From a virus: DNA of 64,000 bases. This document shows positions 35,002 through 43,404 of this stretch, in pieces. Both the position numbers and the translations under genes were made by a program. The notes beneath the pieces were generated by a model that was not told the origin of the DNA, made no database searches, and was given only the letters and a program-made list of their open reading frames with translations. Location: positions 1 through 64,000 of IMG/VR virus record IMGVR_UViG_3300032236_001645. One strand, written 5' to 3'. Within the stretch, counting starts at the first letter, position 1; each line of letters opens with the position of its first letter.

Positions 35002-37263
35002 TTAGATACTTGTTACATCACATTGTGCCCCACTACAACTTTGTGCTGCAAAGTCTGAAATGTTCTTGTATTGTGGTTTATCCAAAATTTCACCAAAGTT
35101 TACTTCTTTAAATTGACGAGTAATGGTTTCCCACTTATAAAATAAGTGAACGTCTTTTAAACAATAAACCATTTTCTTTAAATCGTTTTTGAAATAATTC
35201 TTAGCAAATTTCTTCGCTCTTTGTAACCAATATTCTTTTAGTAATACTTGTTCTCTCGTTCCTGTTAAAGGAATACTTCTATCTAATAAAGTATCACAAG
35301 CTAACCATAAATTTTGTCCAAAGTAATGTAATCCATCAATAATTAAACCTGAAGCAAGTATTGAACCTTTACCATATGTTTCAACAATTTCATCAAGATT
35401 CAACACCGATGTAAATGGTGCTTGGTTGAAGTCTTTATCACCATAATCGGAAATAAAACTTACCGCTGTAAAGAAATCTCTTTGTTCCCAAATATAATCA
35501 ACAATCGCATCTTTATTATCAATAATAACGGTACATGATGTATTATGATTAACTGGCATATATGTACACAATTCAGGATTAGTTCCAGCATTTACCCAAT
35601 GTTGTTGTACCAATTTAATCAATTCAAGGTGTTTAATTCCTTTCATATCTTTTTTGAATAAACCGTTCTTTGGATTTTCAACAGGAACAAATACAACATA
35701 ATCACTCTTAGTTGAACTCCATACACTTTCTTCTAATAAGAATGGCATATTTTCAGTCAACCATTTTGCAGTATTACTTTCTTTATTCAACTGCATAATA
35801 CGGAAATATTTCTCAGAATGTTCAGGATGTATACCTGATGCAGTACCTAATACAACTGATGCATTACCCGATGGTTTAACACAAGTAGTTCTTGCCGCTT
35901 GATTAATATTAATAACCGCAGCAACTTCTTTGTTTGTGTCTTTAACCATTTGTGCACCCTCTTCTAACAATTCAGCATTAAATAATTTAGGGTTATTCAT
36001 CCAACCTGTAATACTAACACCTAATAAAGCTTCTCTTTCAAAAATTGCTTTACTAACAGGTCCTAAATAAGGAAACTCAGTGTAACCAGCTTGTAAAGTA
36101 CCTAAAATAGATGCGTCTCTACATGCTCTTAAAAATTTATCTTTTGTTAAACATTTTTCTGCATTAATTTCAGTTAAGTTACAACCTTGTATACCAAATT
36201 TTTCTTTATTATTTTTTACATAATCTTCAACATCATCATAATGTATCTTTCCAAAATCAATATTATCTAATACAGGTATTTTTAAAATTTCAAAACATGG
36301 ATTGAACATATCAAACCAACTATTTGCAAATACAAATCCAATATCGTTTGCTCCATCATTCAATTGTACTAAGTAATTAAATTGTTCTTTTTCAACTTCA
36401 CTTCTTAATAATAAAACTGAGTTATTACTTCTACCTCTTTGTGGGTTTTCCATTCTCCAATTACCAGTCTTAGCGTGAATCATTTCAGTATCGTTAGGAT
36501 CGACAATCATATTTAATGCTGAACGTCTAACACCTCCTGATAACACCGCATCTGCTGAATGACAAATAATATCAAATGCTAAAATTGGACGAATTTTATT
36601 ACCTTCAGTTGTAATCCATTTTTCAATTAATTGTTCAATTTTTTCCAATGATTGTTTTAAACCATCTGCACCTGGTGCTTTAAATCCACCACTAATAAAT
36701 GCACCTTTTTCTCTAATATAAGAATAATCAAATTTAATTTCATAACCAGCATATTCAGGGAATGGTTGATTATCCGCAAAATATGAAGACAATAATACAC
36801 CTAATGAATCTGCCCAACCCTCAATACTATCTTCAATATAAAATGTTTTAGTACCTAAAGTTCTTTTTTGTAATTTACTCAAATTGTTAACGAAAGGAAT
36901 TAACAATCCACCACCAAATCCACAACCAGACAATGCTAAATAGAAAATTTCTTGGAATACTCTATTACGTGCAATATGTCCTGAAGTACAGTTAAACATT
37001 CTCGTATTATGTTTCATGATTTGTTCATGTCTGTACTGTAAATTTCTTTGTGATGCTAACACAGCTTGATCTTTCATACTTTCAACCGCCGATTGTAAAT
37101 AAGGTTCAACCTTATCAGCAAATTTTTTGTATTTGATTCTATGTCCATCAATTATGTTCTCACATGCGTCTTCCCATGTTTCGTACCTTTGTTCGTCTTC
37201 TTTCCATTTAAAATAATCCGAGTGTAACTTCAAGTCACTCAGAAATTTTTTACCTTTCTGCAT
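35002..37263 (-). CDS. nrdJ: Adenosylcobalamin-dependent (class II) ribonucleotide reductase
   Basis: 753 residues, similar in length to the monomeric class II enzyme of Lactobacillus leichmannii (739). It reduces ribonucleotides to deoxyribonucleotides using a B12-generated thiyl radical. Landmarks in order: FNCTSGHIA near residue 90 and SGCGFGGG near 112; SGGVRRSA near 244; NPCFEI near 324 and GCNLTEIN near 359, holding the radical site; KPSGNASVVLG near 464; and the C-terminal CSGAQC (close to the end), the exchangeable redox cysteine pair. No beta-subunit gene is next to it, as expected for class II. It depends on B12 in the host. It directly follows the DnaB-like gene and ends at a terminator. 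Confidence 0.85.
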   Translation of the reverse strand: MQKGKKFLSDLKLHSDYFKWKEDEQRYETWEDACENIIDGHRIKYKKFADKVEPYLQSAVESMKDQAVLASQRNLQYRHEQIMKHNTRMFNCTSGHIARNRVFQEIFYLALSGCGFGGGLLIPFVNNLSKLQKRTLGTKTFYIEDSIEGWADSLGVLLSSYFADNQPFPEYAGYEIKFDYSYIREKGAFISGGFKAPGADGLKQSLEKIEQLIEKWITTEGNKIRPILAFDIICHSADAVLSGGVRRSALNMIVDPNDTEMIHAKTGNWRMENPQRGRSNNSVLLLRSEVEKEQFNYLVQLNDGANDIGFVFANSWFDMFNPCFEILKIPVLDNIDFGKIHYDDVEDYVKNNKEKFGIQGCNLTEINAEKCLTKDKFLRACRDASILGTLQAGYTEFPYLGPVSKAIFEREALLGVSITGWMNNPKLFNAELLEEGAQMVKDTNKEVAAVININQAARTTCVKPSGNASVVLGTASGIHPEHSEKYFRIMQLNKESNTAKWLTENMPFLLEESVWSSTKSDYVVFVPVENPKNGLFKKDMKGIKHLELIKLVQQHWVNAGTNPELCTYMPVNHNTSCTVIIDNKDAIVDYIWEQRDFFTAVSFISDYGDKDFNQAPFTSVLNLDEIVETYGKGSILASGLIIDGLHYFGQNLWLACDTLLDRSIPLTGTREQVLLKEYWLQRAKKFAKNYFKNDLKKMVYCLKDVHLFYKWETITRQFKEVNFGEILDKPQYKNISDFAAQSCSGAQCDVTSI

Positions 37264-37284
37264 TTGTTTCCTAATTTTATGTTT

Positions 37285-38661
37285 TTATTTATTTAATAAT
37301 TCTTGTCTCTTTTTGTAAGCTTCAGCAGCTCTATTCACGTTCTTTTGAGCTTGTTGCTCTTCATGCCCCAATAATGTATTTTGGGATTCGGTATCAATAA
37401 CAAGGAACTCATTATTGAATTTACAGTTTTGGAATACAACACCATCTCTACCTATACGAGATTTTAATAAAGTAAGTGTTGCCAAATTATTGTCTTTTTG
37501 TTCTAAAGTCTTACCGATAGATAATATAACGTGTGCAATTTGTGCCTTTTTGATTGAACCACCCATTTGATCTCCTGTTACAACTTCACTTGAAATAGAT
37601 TCACGATTACCTTGTGTTGCCGTCCATATTGCCATTTCAAATTCACTTGTCATTGATTCTAAACTTCTCATAATTGAACCTTCTCCTTTCCATTCTTCAC
37701 CAAATGTACTTCTTTCAGGTGAAATACAATCCACATAGTCGATTACTAATAAATCAACTTTAGTAGGATTTTCTGAATTCATTTTTCTGATTTTATTTTT
37801 AATTTCAGAAATAGTAACATTATCACTAGCCAATTTTAATAATTTCAAACTTCCTTTAGAACGAGCCTGAGCTTCTTCTACTTTTTGTTTTACTTCATCC
37901 TTAAATTCAGGTTGTGAATCAGGTGCAATTTCAGTCCAAATTGTATAGTGTTTTCTTTTAATATTACCTGGATTATCTTCAAAGAAAATCTGAACGACAT
38001 TGTAACCTAAGTTATATGCTGTATTAGCAAATTTAGTTAATAAGGTTGTTTTACCAGTACCAGTTGGTGCCAATACAACCCCTAATTCTCCGATTCCTAA
38101 TCCACCTTTAAGTAAGTTATCAATTCCCACAATACCTGTCGGTAATGGGTGTCTAAAGTCCTTTTCTAACGCTCCATCTATATCATGAAATACATCCGTT
38201 GCTTCATCACTTGTTATACCAACTTGTAACGCTTTTTGAATGATTTCTTCAATCTTACTATAAGCCTCAAATTCACCACTATCTATAATACTTTGTACAC
38301 TTTTCAATTCTCTTTTTAAATTCTGTTGTTTACAGAAATTCATTGCAGTATCTTTAACATACTCAATTTGTTGTTCGTTATTTTTAATTGCATCAAGTGT
38401 ATCAGTATGTACTTTAGAAGAAGATGTGTTACCATTTTCAGCCATTATTTTCTGTGCAATTGTATTGTAATCGGGAATTTTATTATAATTCTTATATAAC
38501 TCTTTCATGTTTTCCATGATGAATCTAAATGAATTATTTTCAAAATATTTGCTTTCTAATACGTCAATAATTGTCTCACCGTATTTTTTGTCTTCAATGA
38601 TTGCCTTTAGTAATGATTGTTGAAATGAGAAACCTAAGTATCCAAAGTTTTTTTCTTCCAT
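37285..38661 (-). CDS. Replicative DNA helicase, DnaB/T4 gp41-like
   Basis: 458 residues, close to T4 gp41 (475). An N-terminal helical domain (about 1-140) precedes the RecA-type motor. Walker A is APTGTGKT at residues 198-205 and Walker B is DLLVIDYVD near 303-311, with arginine-rich segments after it (RIGRDGVVF near 413). The ring helicase would unwind the fork and recruit the primase. The ATG follows an A/T leader without a late box. The reductase gene follows after 21 nt, so the SSB-to-reductase block reads as one replication operon. Confidence 0.9.
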   Translation of the reverse strand: MEEKNFGYLGFSFQQSLLKAIIEDKKYGETIIDVLESKYFENNSFRFIMENMKELYKNYNKIPDYNTIAQKIMAENGNTSSSKVHTDTLDAIKNNEQQIEYVKDTAMNFCKQQNLKRELKSVQSIIDSGEFEAYSKIEEIIQKALQVGITSDEATDVFHDIDGALEKDFRHPLPTGIVGIDNLLKGGLGIGELGVVLAPTGTGKTTLLTKFANTAYNLGYNVVQIFFEDNPGNIKRKHYTIWTEIAPDSQPEFKDEVKQKVEEAQARSKGSLKLLKLASDNVTISEIKNKIRKMNSENPTKVDLLVIDYVDCISPERSTFGEEWKGEGSIMRSLESMTSEFEMAIWTATQGNRESISSEVVTGDQMGGSIKKAQIAHVILSIGKTLEQKDNNLATLTLLKSRIGRDGVVFQNCKFNNEFLVIDTESQNTLLGHEEQQAQKNVNRAAEAYKKRQELLNK

Positions 38662-38690
38662 AGTAGTATTAATATATAGTTGTTTTTAAA

Positions 38691-39137
38691 TTATAGTTCA
38701 TATTGTAGATAAGATGTTTCCAATTCTTCAGATGATAAAATGTCAGTTAAGTCTGACAAAATACGCTTAAGTCTTGGACGAATATCTACAGTATATCTAA
38801 CCTTTGGATGGTAAAGATATGCTGGGAATATTCTTTGAATAAATACATCTTCTCCTAGCTTAATTTCCAATAAAAAGTGCTCTTTTTGCCCGTCATTTAA
38901 ATCTTCCACATTCTCAGAATTCAGGATATAGTTTTGATTTTCACATAGATAATTGGAACTTTTTATTTTCAAATCGTAAGAAATATCTTCACAAATATTT
39001 TTTACATAATAATGTAAATCCATAGAACGTCTTGCTTGATCTACATGATCTTTTACATTAAAAAATCTTTGACAGATGATGTTACCTTCTAAAGTTAAAA
39101 GGAATTCAAATTTGGTAATGTCTTGTTGATTACTCAT
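38691..39137 (-). CDS. Conserved-looking small protein of the replication operon, unknown function
   Basis: 148 residues, no recognised motif, mixed alpha/beta with hydrophobic strands (KFEFLLTLEGNIICQRFF at 9-26). There is a pair of acidic helices at the C-terminus (residues about 125-148). The ATG is inside the last codons of the RNase H gene (8-nt overlap) and the DnaB-like gene follows after 29 nt, so it is co-expressed with both. T4 has small loader and coactivator genes (59, 33, dsbA) near its SSB gene; one of those roles is possible but no sequence match supports any of them. Confidence 0.6.
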   Translation of the reverse strand: MSNQQDITKFEFLLTLEGNIICQRFFNVKDHVDQARRSMDLHYYVKNICEDISYDLKIKSSNYLCENQNYILNSENVEDLNDGQKEHFLLEIKLGEDVFIQRIFPAYLYHPKVRYTVDIRPRLKRILSDLTDILSSEELETSYLQYEL

Positions 39138-40164
39138 AGGTTTTAATTTTGATTATTTTTTTGTTATTGTTTTTATTATTTTTTTCTATTCTTGTTAACC
39201 GCATAAAAGGATTTAAAAAATTTATCCAAGCGTCTTCTGATTTTGGTAATATGTTGAATAACCCATCTTCCATCATCATTTTCATAGTGTTCTTATAAGA
39301 TCTACCTTCAGGATCTAATGGTTCGTTTATTAGAAGATTAATATTTTCTTTTACTTCATCAGTTAGGAATGGTTCTTCTAAACTAACGATACGACTGTTA
39401 ACCTCGAAGAACTCTTCACCGAATACACCAAATTTGGTGACTCCTGTAAGTAAATTGGCTAGTAACTTATTATGTTTATTCTGTTCAAATAAAACATTAC
39501 ATTTACCTTTGATTTGTTCAACAGAAAGATGTTCTGTTTTAAGTTCAGGAAAAAATGATAAAAATCTTTTTAATCCCATTCCTTTAATACCTGCGATGTT
39601 GTCGGAACTATCACCACATAACATCTTAACCAATTTCACATTTTCAATTAAGATTTCCTCGTGGTCATAAACAATCGTATCGTTTTGTTTATAAAGTTTT
39701 TGATGACTTGGATTATATACTTGCGTGTTTTCTGATAAAAGTTGCAATAAATCTCCATCTGATGAATAAATGATTTTATTTTCATTTGGTGAGTTTTGAA
39801 CATAATAAGCTATGTTATCATCTGTTTCACAAAACTCATATTCACCTTGTCTAACAAATAATTCTTCTAAATACTGTTTAACCCTATCTCTTTGATATGA
39901 ATAAGAATGTAAATCTTCTTCTGTACGTAATCTTGAACGTCGATTTTCCTTGTAGTGAACATAAATTTTTCGTCTATTTTGTGAACCGTTTTCACCGTCC
40001 CAAAAAACAACAATTTTTTCTAAATGATACGTCTCAAATGCTCTTCTAAGAATATTAAGGAAATGATAGATTCCTCCAATATGTGTCCCTTTATGAAAGG
40101 CGTTTTTAACACCATAGTAACCAATCGTAAGTAAATTATCTCCATCAACAAGTAAAACCGACAT
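39130..40164 (-). CDS. rnh: RNase H / 5'-3' flap exonuclease, T4 Rnh-like
   Basis: 344 residues (T4 RNase H has 305). Motifs of the FEN1/T4 RNase H family: LLVDGDNL at 4-11 with the first Asp, VVFWDGENG near 53, ETDDNIAYY near 112, YSSDGDLLQLL near 132, and GDSSDNIAGIKGMG near 183, the helix-three-turn-helix that grips DNA. The enzyme removes RNA primers from lagging-strand fragments. The C-terminal 15 residues are a run of Asn, Lys and Ile. The ATG is 9 nt from the UvsX stop, so it is in the same operon. Confidence 0.9.
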   Translation of the reverse strand: MSVLLVDGDNLLTIGYYGVKNAFHKGTHIGGIYHFLNILRRAFETYHLEKIVVFWDGENGSQNRRKIYVHYKENRRSRLRTEEDLHSYSYQRDRVKQYLEELFVRQGEYEFCETDDNIAYYVQNSPNENKIIYSSDGDLLQLLSENTQVYNPSHQKLYKQNDTIVYDHEEILIENVKLVKMLCGDSSDNIAGIKGMGLKRFLSFFPELKTEHLSVEQIKGKCNVLFEQNKHNKLLANLLTGVTKFGVFGEEFFEVNSRIVSLEEPFLTDEVKENINLLINEPLDPEGRSYKNTMKMMMEDGLFNILPKSEDAWINFLNPFMRLTRIEKNNKNNNKKIIKIKTYE

Positions 40165-40173
40165 TAAAAATTT

Positions 40174-41154
40174 TTATAGATCTGTGTCTTCTGTTACAAC
40201 TTCTAAATCTGTCGCGTCTGTAACATTAACGCCTAACATCTTACTGATGTAATCACCACATTCTTTTTTATAATCCTCAATAGATTTCTTCTCTTCAGAA
40301 TCTTCTCTACCTGGCATAAATCCGTGTGATGTAACCAAGATACGTCCATCTTCATATCCTAAACCATTGATATGGTTTTTCATGATAGAGATTTTTGTTC
40401 TTGTTGCTATTTTAACTTTTCTCTTATCTTTAGTGATGGAGATTTTTGTTGTTCCTGCTCCTTTTTGATTACCAAATAAGAATACAACACTTGAGTTTAA
40501 CCAAATTGCTTCCCCACCTTTTGCTTTAATCTTTGGTTGTCCAAAAGGATTGTCAGGTAATTCTACCCAAGGTTGGTTAACAATGATTAAAGTGTTTGTA
40601 TAAGGTTTATCTGTTCTTCTTGAACCTGAAATACGTTGGTTGATACCCATACCAATTTTGTCAGCTAAAACCGACGCATTGTGTTGTTTACCACCTTTAC
40701 CATCGTATGTCATTTTACATGGAACTGAACCTACAGAATCCCATAAGATTAATAAATCGTGAGGTAAATCTCCTTTCTCTTGTGCGTCCAATAATTCATT
40801 GATATAATCTGTGATTTGTTCTATGTATTCAAAATCACTATTGAAAAGATAATCTCCGTCTTTATTAAATCCCATTAATTCCGCATGTTCCCAACTCCAT
40901 TTTTGTTCTGTAATGATAAACACAGGGATAACTCCTTTCTTTTGTGCATCCACCGCCGATTTCACAAGGGCAGTTGTTTTACCCGTATCACTATGTCCCA
41001 ATAACATATTGATGTGCCCCATTGCAGGACCCGGAATACCACAAGCATCCAAGAAAGCGTCACCCAAATCAAAGAAACGATCTGGTTTATATTCTGCCTC
41101 TTTTGAGAACTTCTTTTTTATTGCTGAAAAATCAGTCTTTTTTATACCTGCCAT
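40174..41154 (-). CDS. uvsX: RecA-like recombinase, T4 UvsX-like
   Basis: 326 residues (T4 UvsX has 391). Walker A is GHSDTGKT at residues 53-60, and the Walker B strand is LLILWDSVGSV near 135-145. Further along are a Gln-containing strand (TLIIVNQPWV) near 197-206 and a Gly-rich DNA-binding loop segment around residues 150-180. It catalyses strand exchange in recombination and recombination-primed replication, with the gp32-like SSB encoded just upstream (55-nt gap). The C-terminal tail is acidic (EDTDL), as in many RecA-like proteins. Confidence 0.93.
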   Translation of the reverse strand: MAGIKKTDFSAIKKKFSKEAEYKPDRFFDLGDAFLDACGIPGPAMGHINMLLGHSDTGKTTALVKSAVDAQKKGVIPVFIITEQKWSWEHAELMGFNKDGDYLFNSDFEYIEQITDYINELLDAQEKGDLPHDLLILWDSVGSVPCKMTYDGKGGKQHNASVLADKIGMGINQRISGSRRTDKPYTNTLIIVNQPWVELPDNPFGQPKIKAKGGEAIWLNSSVVFLFGNQKGAGTTKISITKDKRKVKIATRTKISIMKNHINGLGYEDGRILVTSHGFMPGREDSEEKKSIEDYKKECGDYISKMLGVNVTDATDLEVVTEDTDL

Positions 41155-41209
41155 AGAATTGTTTTTAAAAATGGGGTTTCTGACGTTATCTCCACCCCTC
41201 CATTAATAA

Positions 41210-42052
41210 TTAGAACGGTAAATCAGAATCTGCTTCATCGTCTTCTTGTGGGTCAACTACAGGGGTAGATGACTTTGGTGCTGCGATTGTTTCTTCACTT
41301 GTTGAAGATGATACATATTTTTTCTGTGCATCATCCCAACGTGGTGCCTCTCCTCTTGCAACTAAGTCAAGATAATCTTCACCTTTTTTAGAATAAACAT
41401 CTGACCATGTTAATTCGTCTTCCATCCATTTTTTAGCAACATCTGCATCTGCATGTAATGGACTTGGATCGTCGTTAAGAACTGAATTGATTACTGTGTA
41501 CTCTTTACCTGTTCCCGCTTTTGTTAAAGATAAAGAAAGGATTAAGTCACGTCCTGTTTCAGGATTGGTAACATCTCCTTTGTTACGGAAAATTGGAAAG
41601 ATTTTGTCAATAACACCATCACCTTTGTGATTATGTTTAAATCTCCAAAATTTAGGACCGTCAGCTTCGTGATCACGGTCAATCACTTTTACAATATAAA
41701 ATTTACGAGAACGATAGTTACGAGCTAATTCTTTATCAGAATCAACACCCGTCATCATTAATCCATCATAAACCTCATTTAATGGTGAACGTTTTCCTTC
41801 TTGTGCTGGGTCATATAATTTTACCCATTTACCATCCACTTGAACTTCGTGGAATTTTACTTCTACAAATGGTGATGAACCATCTTTTGTAGGTAAGATA
41901 CGAATACGTCTTTCTTCACCTTTACTACCTTTAGGTAATACAGTTGTAAAATAACGTTTCATTCTGTCTTCTGAAGACATTTTGTTGGAATTGCCACTTG
42001 TGGCGTTTTTGTTTTTTTCGTACTGAGCAAGTACTGCGTCAAATGTAGACAT
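41210..42052 (-). CDS. ssb: Single-stranded DNA-binding protein, T4 gp32-like
   Basis: 280 residues (T4 gp32 has 301). It has a basic N-terminal arm (residues 1-35), an OB-like core (about 35-215) beginning YFTTVLPKGSKGEERRIRILP, and an acidic tail that ends DLPF, the type of C-terminus SSBs use to recruit partners. It lacks an obvious gp32 zinc Cys cluster. It heads the recombination-replication operon; a box GTATATTTTA and a terminator lie before it. Confidence 0.85.
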   Translation of the reverse strand: MSTFDAVLAQYEKNKNATSGNSNKMSSEDRMKRYFTTVLPKGSKGEERRIRILPTKDGSSPFVEVKFHEVQVDGKWVKLYDPAQEGKRSPLNEVYDGLMMTGVDSDKELARNYRSRKFYIVKVIDRDHEADGPKFWRFKHNHKGDGVIDKIFPIFRNKGDVTNPETGRDLILSLSLTKAGTGKEYTVINSVLNDDPSPLHADADVAKKWMEDELTWSDVYSKKGEDYLDLVARGEAPRWDDAQKKYVSSSTSEETIAAPKSSTPVVDPQEDDEADSDLPF

Positions 42053-42082
42053 AATTTAAAATTTTTAATTAATCATTAATAC

Positions 42083-42092
42083 TAAAATATAC
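42083..42092 (-). promoter_or_regulatory. T-rich promoter-like box before SSB
   Basis: The coding strand reads GTATATTTTA, the same ten bases as before the nuclease gene at 3449; it lies 30 nt before the SSB ATG and directly behind the U tract of the terminator at 42093. Confidence 0.4.
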
Positions 42093-42124
42093 AAAAAAAA
42101 AGCCGAATTGTGAAATCCGGCTTT
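42093..42124 (-). terminator. Terminator separating the tail genes from the SSB operon
   Basis: On the minus strand AAAGCCGGAT, a six-base loop and ATTCGGCTTT (one mismatch), followed by a run of T. It ends the unit that includes the Dps-like small gene. Confidence 0.85.
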
Positions 42125-42145
42125 AACTATTTTTATTTATTTTTT

Positions 42146-42517
42146 TTACTCTAACGTAATCAAATATTTTAATTTGTTAAACAATCCTAACATCTCATCT
42201 CTTATGTTTAAGAGATTAGTATCAGTTTCTTCAAATTGATCAGTATACTGAATTAAAGCATCACAAACAGTATCAATCATTCCTTTTACATCTATATCAG
42301 ATAGATTAGAAAGTTTAATTGTTTTGTCTTTATCTTCTAATTCAAATCTACCGTATTTTCCCATTGCTTCTTCAACAAAAGAATCTACTAAATCATATAG
42401 TTCATCTAATGTTTCATCAAAAGCTTTATGTCTAGCATAACCAACAGTTTGCCAGTGCATAATTTTAATTTGAGATTGTAACCCCAAAAAGAAATTTATG
42501 TTAGAACTTATATTCAT
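42146..42517 (-). CDS. Dps/ferritin-like small phage protein (DUF5856-like)
   Basis: 123 residues, all helical by composition. The segment KIMHWQTVGYARHKAFDETLDELYDLVDSF (positions about 18-47) has the His-Trp-x-Thr...Ala-x-His-Lys-Ala pattern of the phage DUF5856 group, which is related to Dps and ferritin-like helix bundles. Iron binding has not been shown for that group and only part of a metal site is visible here. The ATG overlaps the stop of the preceding gene by 17 nt. It is followed by a terminator, so it is the last gene of the late unit. Confidence 0.75.
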   Translation of the reverse strand: MNISSNINFFLGLQSQIKIMHWQTVGYARHKAFDETLDELYDLVDSFVEEAMGKYGRFELEDKDKTIKLSNLSDIDVKGMIDTVCDALIQYTDQFEETDTNLLNIRDEMLGLFNKLKYLITLE

Positions 42518-43157
42518 CTACTTCCTCCTCTCCTTCTGGGTTAAATGTGTTCTTTATATCCACAGGATAGTTTTCAACTTCATCTTTAGTTAGTACATAT
42601 TCGTTCTTACCACTTTTTTGCATTTCACCCATTTTGTGATCAAAAAACTCTTGTGGTTTTTCGTTAAAAGGATATGAATCTAAAGATCTCATTTCTAATT
42701 TTTCAACAGGTGTTTCAGGTTTTAATTGTTCAATTCTTGTTCCTAATTGATCAATCTTAGCAACTAACTGATCCATTTCAGCTAATTTAGTTTCCAATTC
42801 ACCAAGTTTACTAAATACATCATCCATTTTACCAATTACAGCTGAATTATCTTGGGTATGATTTTCTAAATCTTTTTTTATACTTTTTGTCATATCCACT
42901 AAATCCGTAATATCAATTTCTTGTGTGTCTTCCCCACCTGGTGCCGCTCCGCCCATATCTGGTGCTGGTGGTGCATCAATTGGTGCTGCGTCAGTTGGAG
43001 GTGCTCCTGCTGGTGGAACATCAGGAGTTGCAGTTTCATCTCCTGCCGGTGGTGGAGGTGGAGGAGGAGGTGCCGCTTGTTCCATAATCATCGTTTTACC
43101 ATATTTGTTAATGGCTTTGTAACGATTTAATTCTTCTTGTAATTTTTGTTCTAACAT
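42501..43157 (-). CDS. Pro/Ala-rich protein with coiled coil, unknown function
   Basis: 218 residues. Residues 1-25 form a charged helix. Residues about 29-75 are Pro/Ala-rich (a run of eight Pro, then AGAPPTDAAPIDAPPAP). Residues about 80-150 are a coiled coil with heptads (MDDVFSKLGELETKLAEMDQ). A charged C-terminal part ends VDEYKF. The coding strand is noticeably richer in G and C over the Pro/Ala part than the rest of the window. Similar composition is seen in scaffold or prohead-core proteins, but no specific match is claimed. It is 3 nt from the upstream gene and overlaps the downstream one. Confidence 0.6.
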   Translation of the reverse strand: MLEQKLQEELNRYKAINKYGKTMIMEQAAPPPPPPPPAGDETATPDVPPAGAPPTDAAPIDAPPAPDMGGAAPGGEDTQEIDITDLVDMTKSIKKDLENHTQDNSAVIGKMDDVFSKLGELETKLAEMDQLVAKIDQLGTRIEQLKPETPVEKLEMRSLDSYPFNEKPQEFFDHKMGEMQKSGKNEYVLTKDEVENYPVDIKNTFNPEGEEEVDEYKF

Positions 43158-43160
43158 GGC

Positions 43161-43364
43161 TTAATCTTGTAATAGTTGTCTACCGTCATTTGTGACGTAT
43201 TTTTTATTAATTCTTTCTACAATTCCGTCTTTTTCTCTAATTGTGTAACATTCTCCTGTTACTAAATCACATTCTTCTCTTTCCATACCATCATTTGATA
43301 TATTTCTTACCTTTTTAGGGTTCAAAAATTTATCTACGGTATTTTTTAATTTAATCTGTTCCAT
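43161..43364 (-). CDS. Small protein of unknown function (67 residues)
   Basis: 67 charged residues with one Cys pair in EECDLVTGECYTIRE. The ATG is 12 nt behind a late-type box, and the gene is 3 nt upstream of the Pro/Ala-rich gene, so it is real by context. No family was recognised. Confidence 0.6.
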   Translation of the reverse strand: MEQIKLKNTVDKFLNPKKVRNISNDGMEREECDLVTGECYTIREKDGIVERINKKYVTNDGRQLLQD

Positions 43365-43376
43365 ATCGGTTTTTTA

Positions 43377-43385
43377 TATAAATAT
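43377..43385 (-). promoter_or_regulatory. Late-type box before the 67-residue gene
   Basis: The coding strand reads ATATTTATA within GGGATATTTATATA, 12 nt before the ATG. Confidence 0.5.
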
Positions 43386-43404
43386 CCCAAAAAAGTTATT
43401 ATTC

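Noticed and set aside
42921-43130. Cys/Trp-rich and Gly/Ala-rich open frames on the plus strand
   Set aside because: They are complements of the Pro/Ala-rich stretch of the 218-residue gene; no leader or box.
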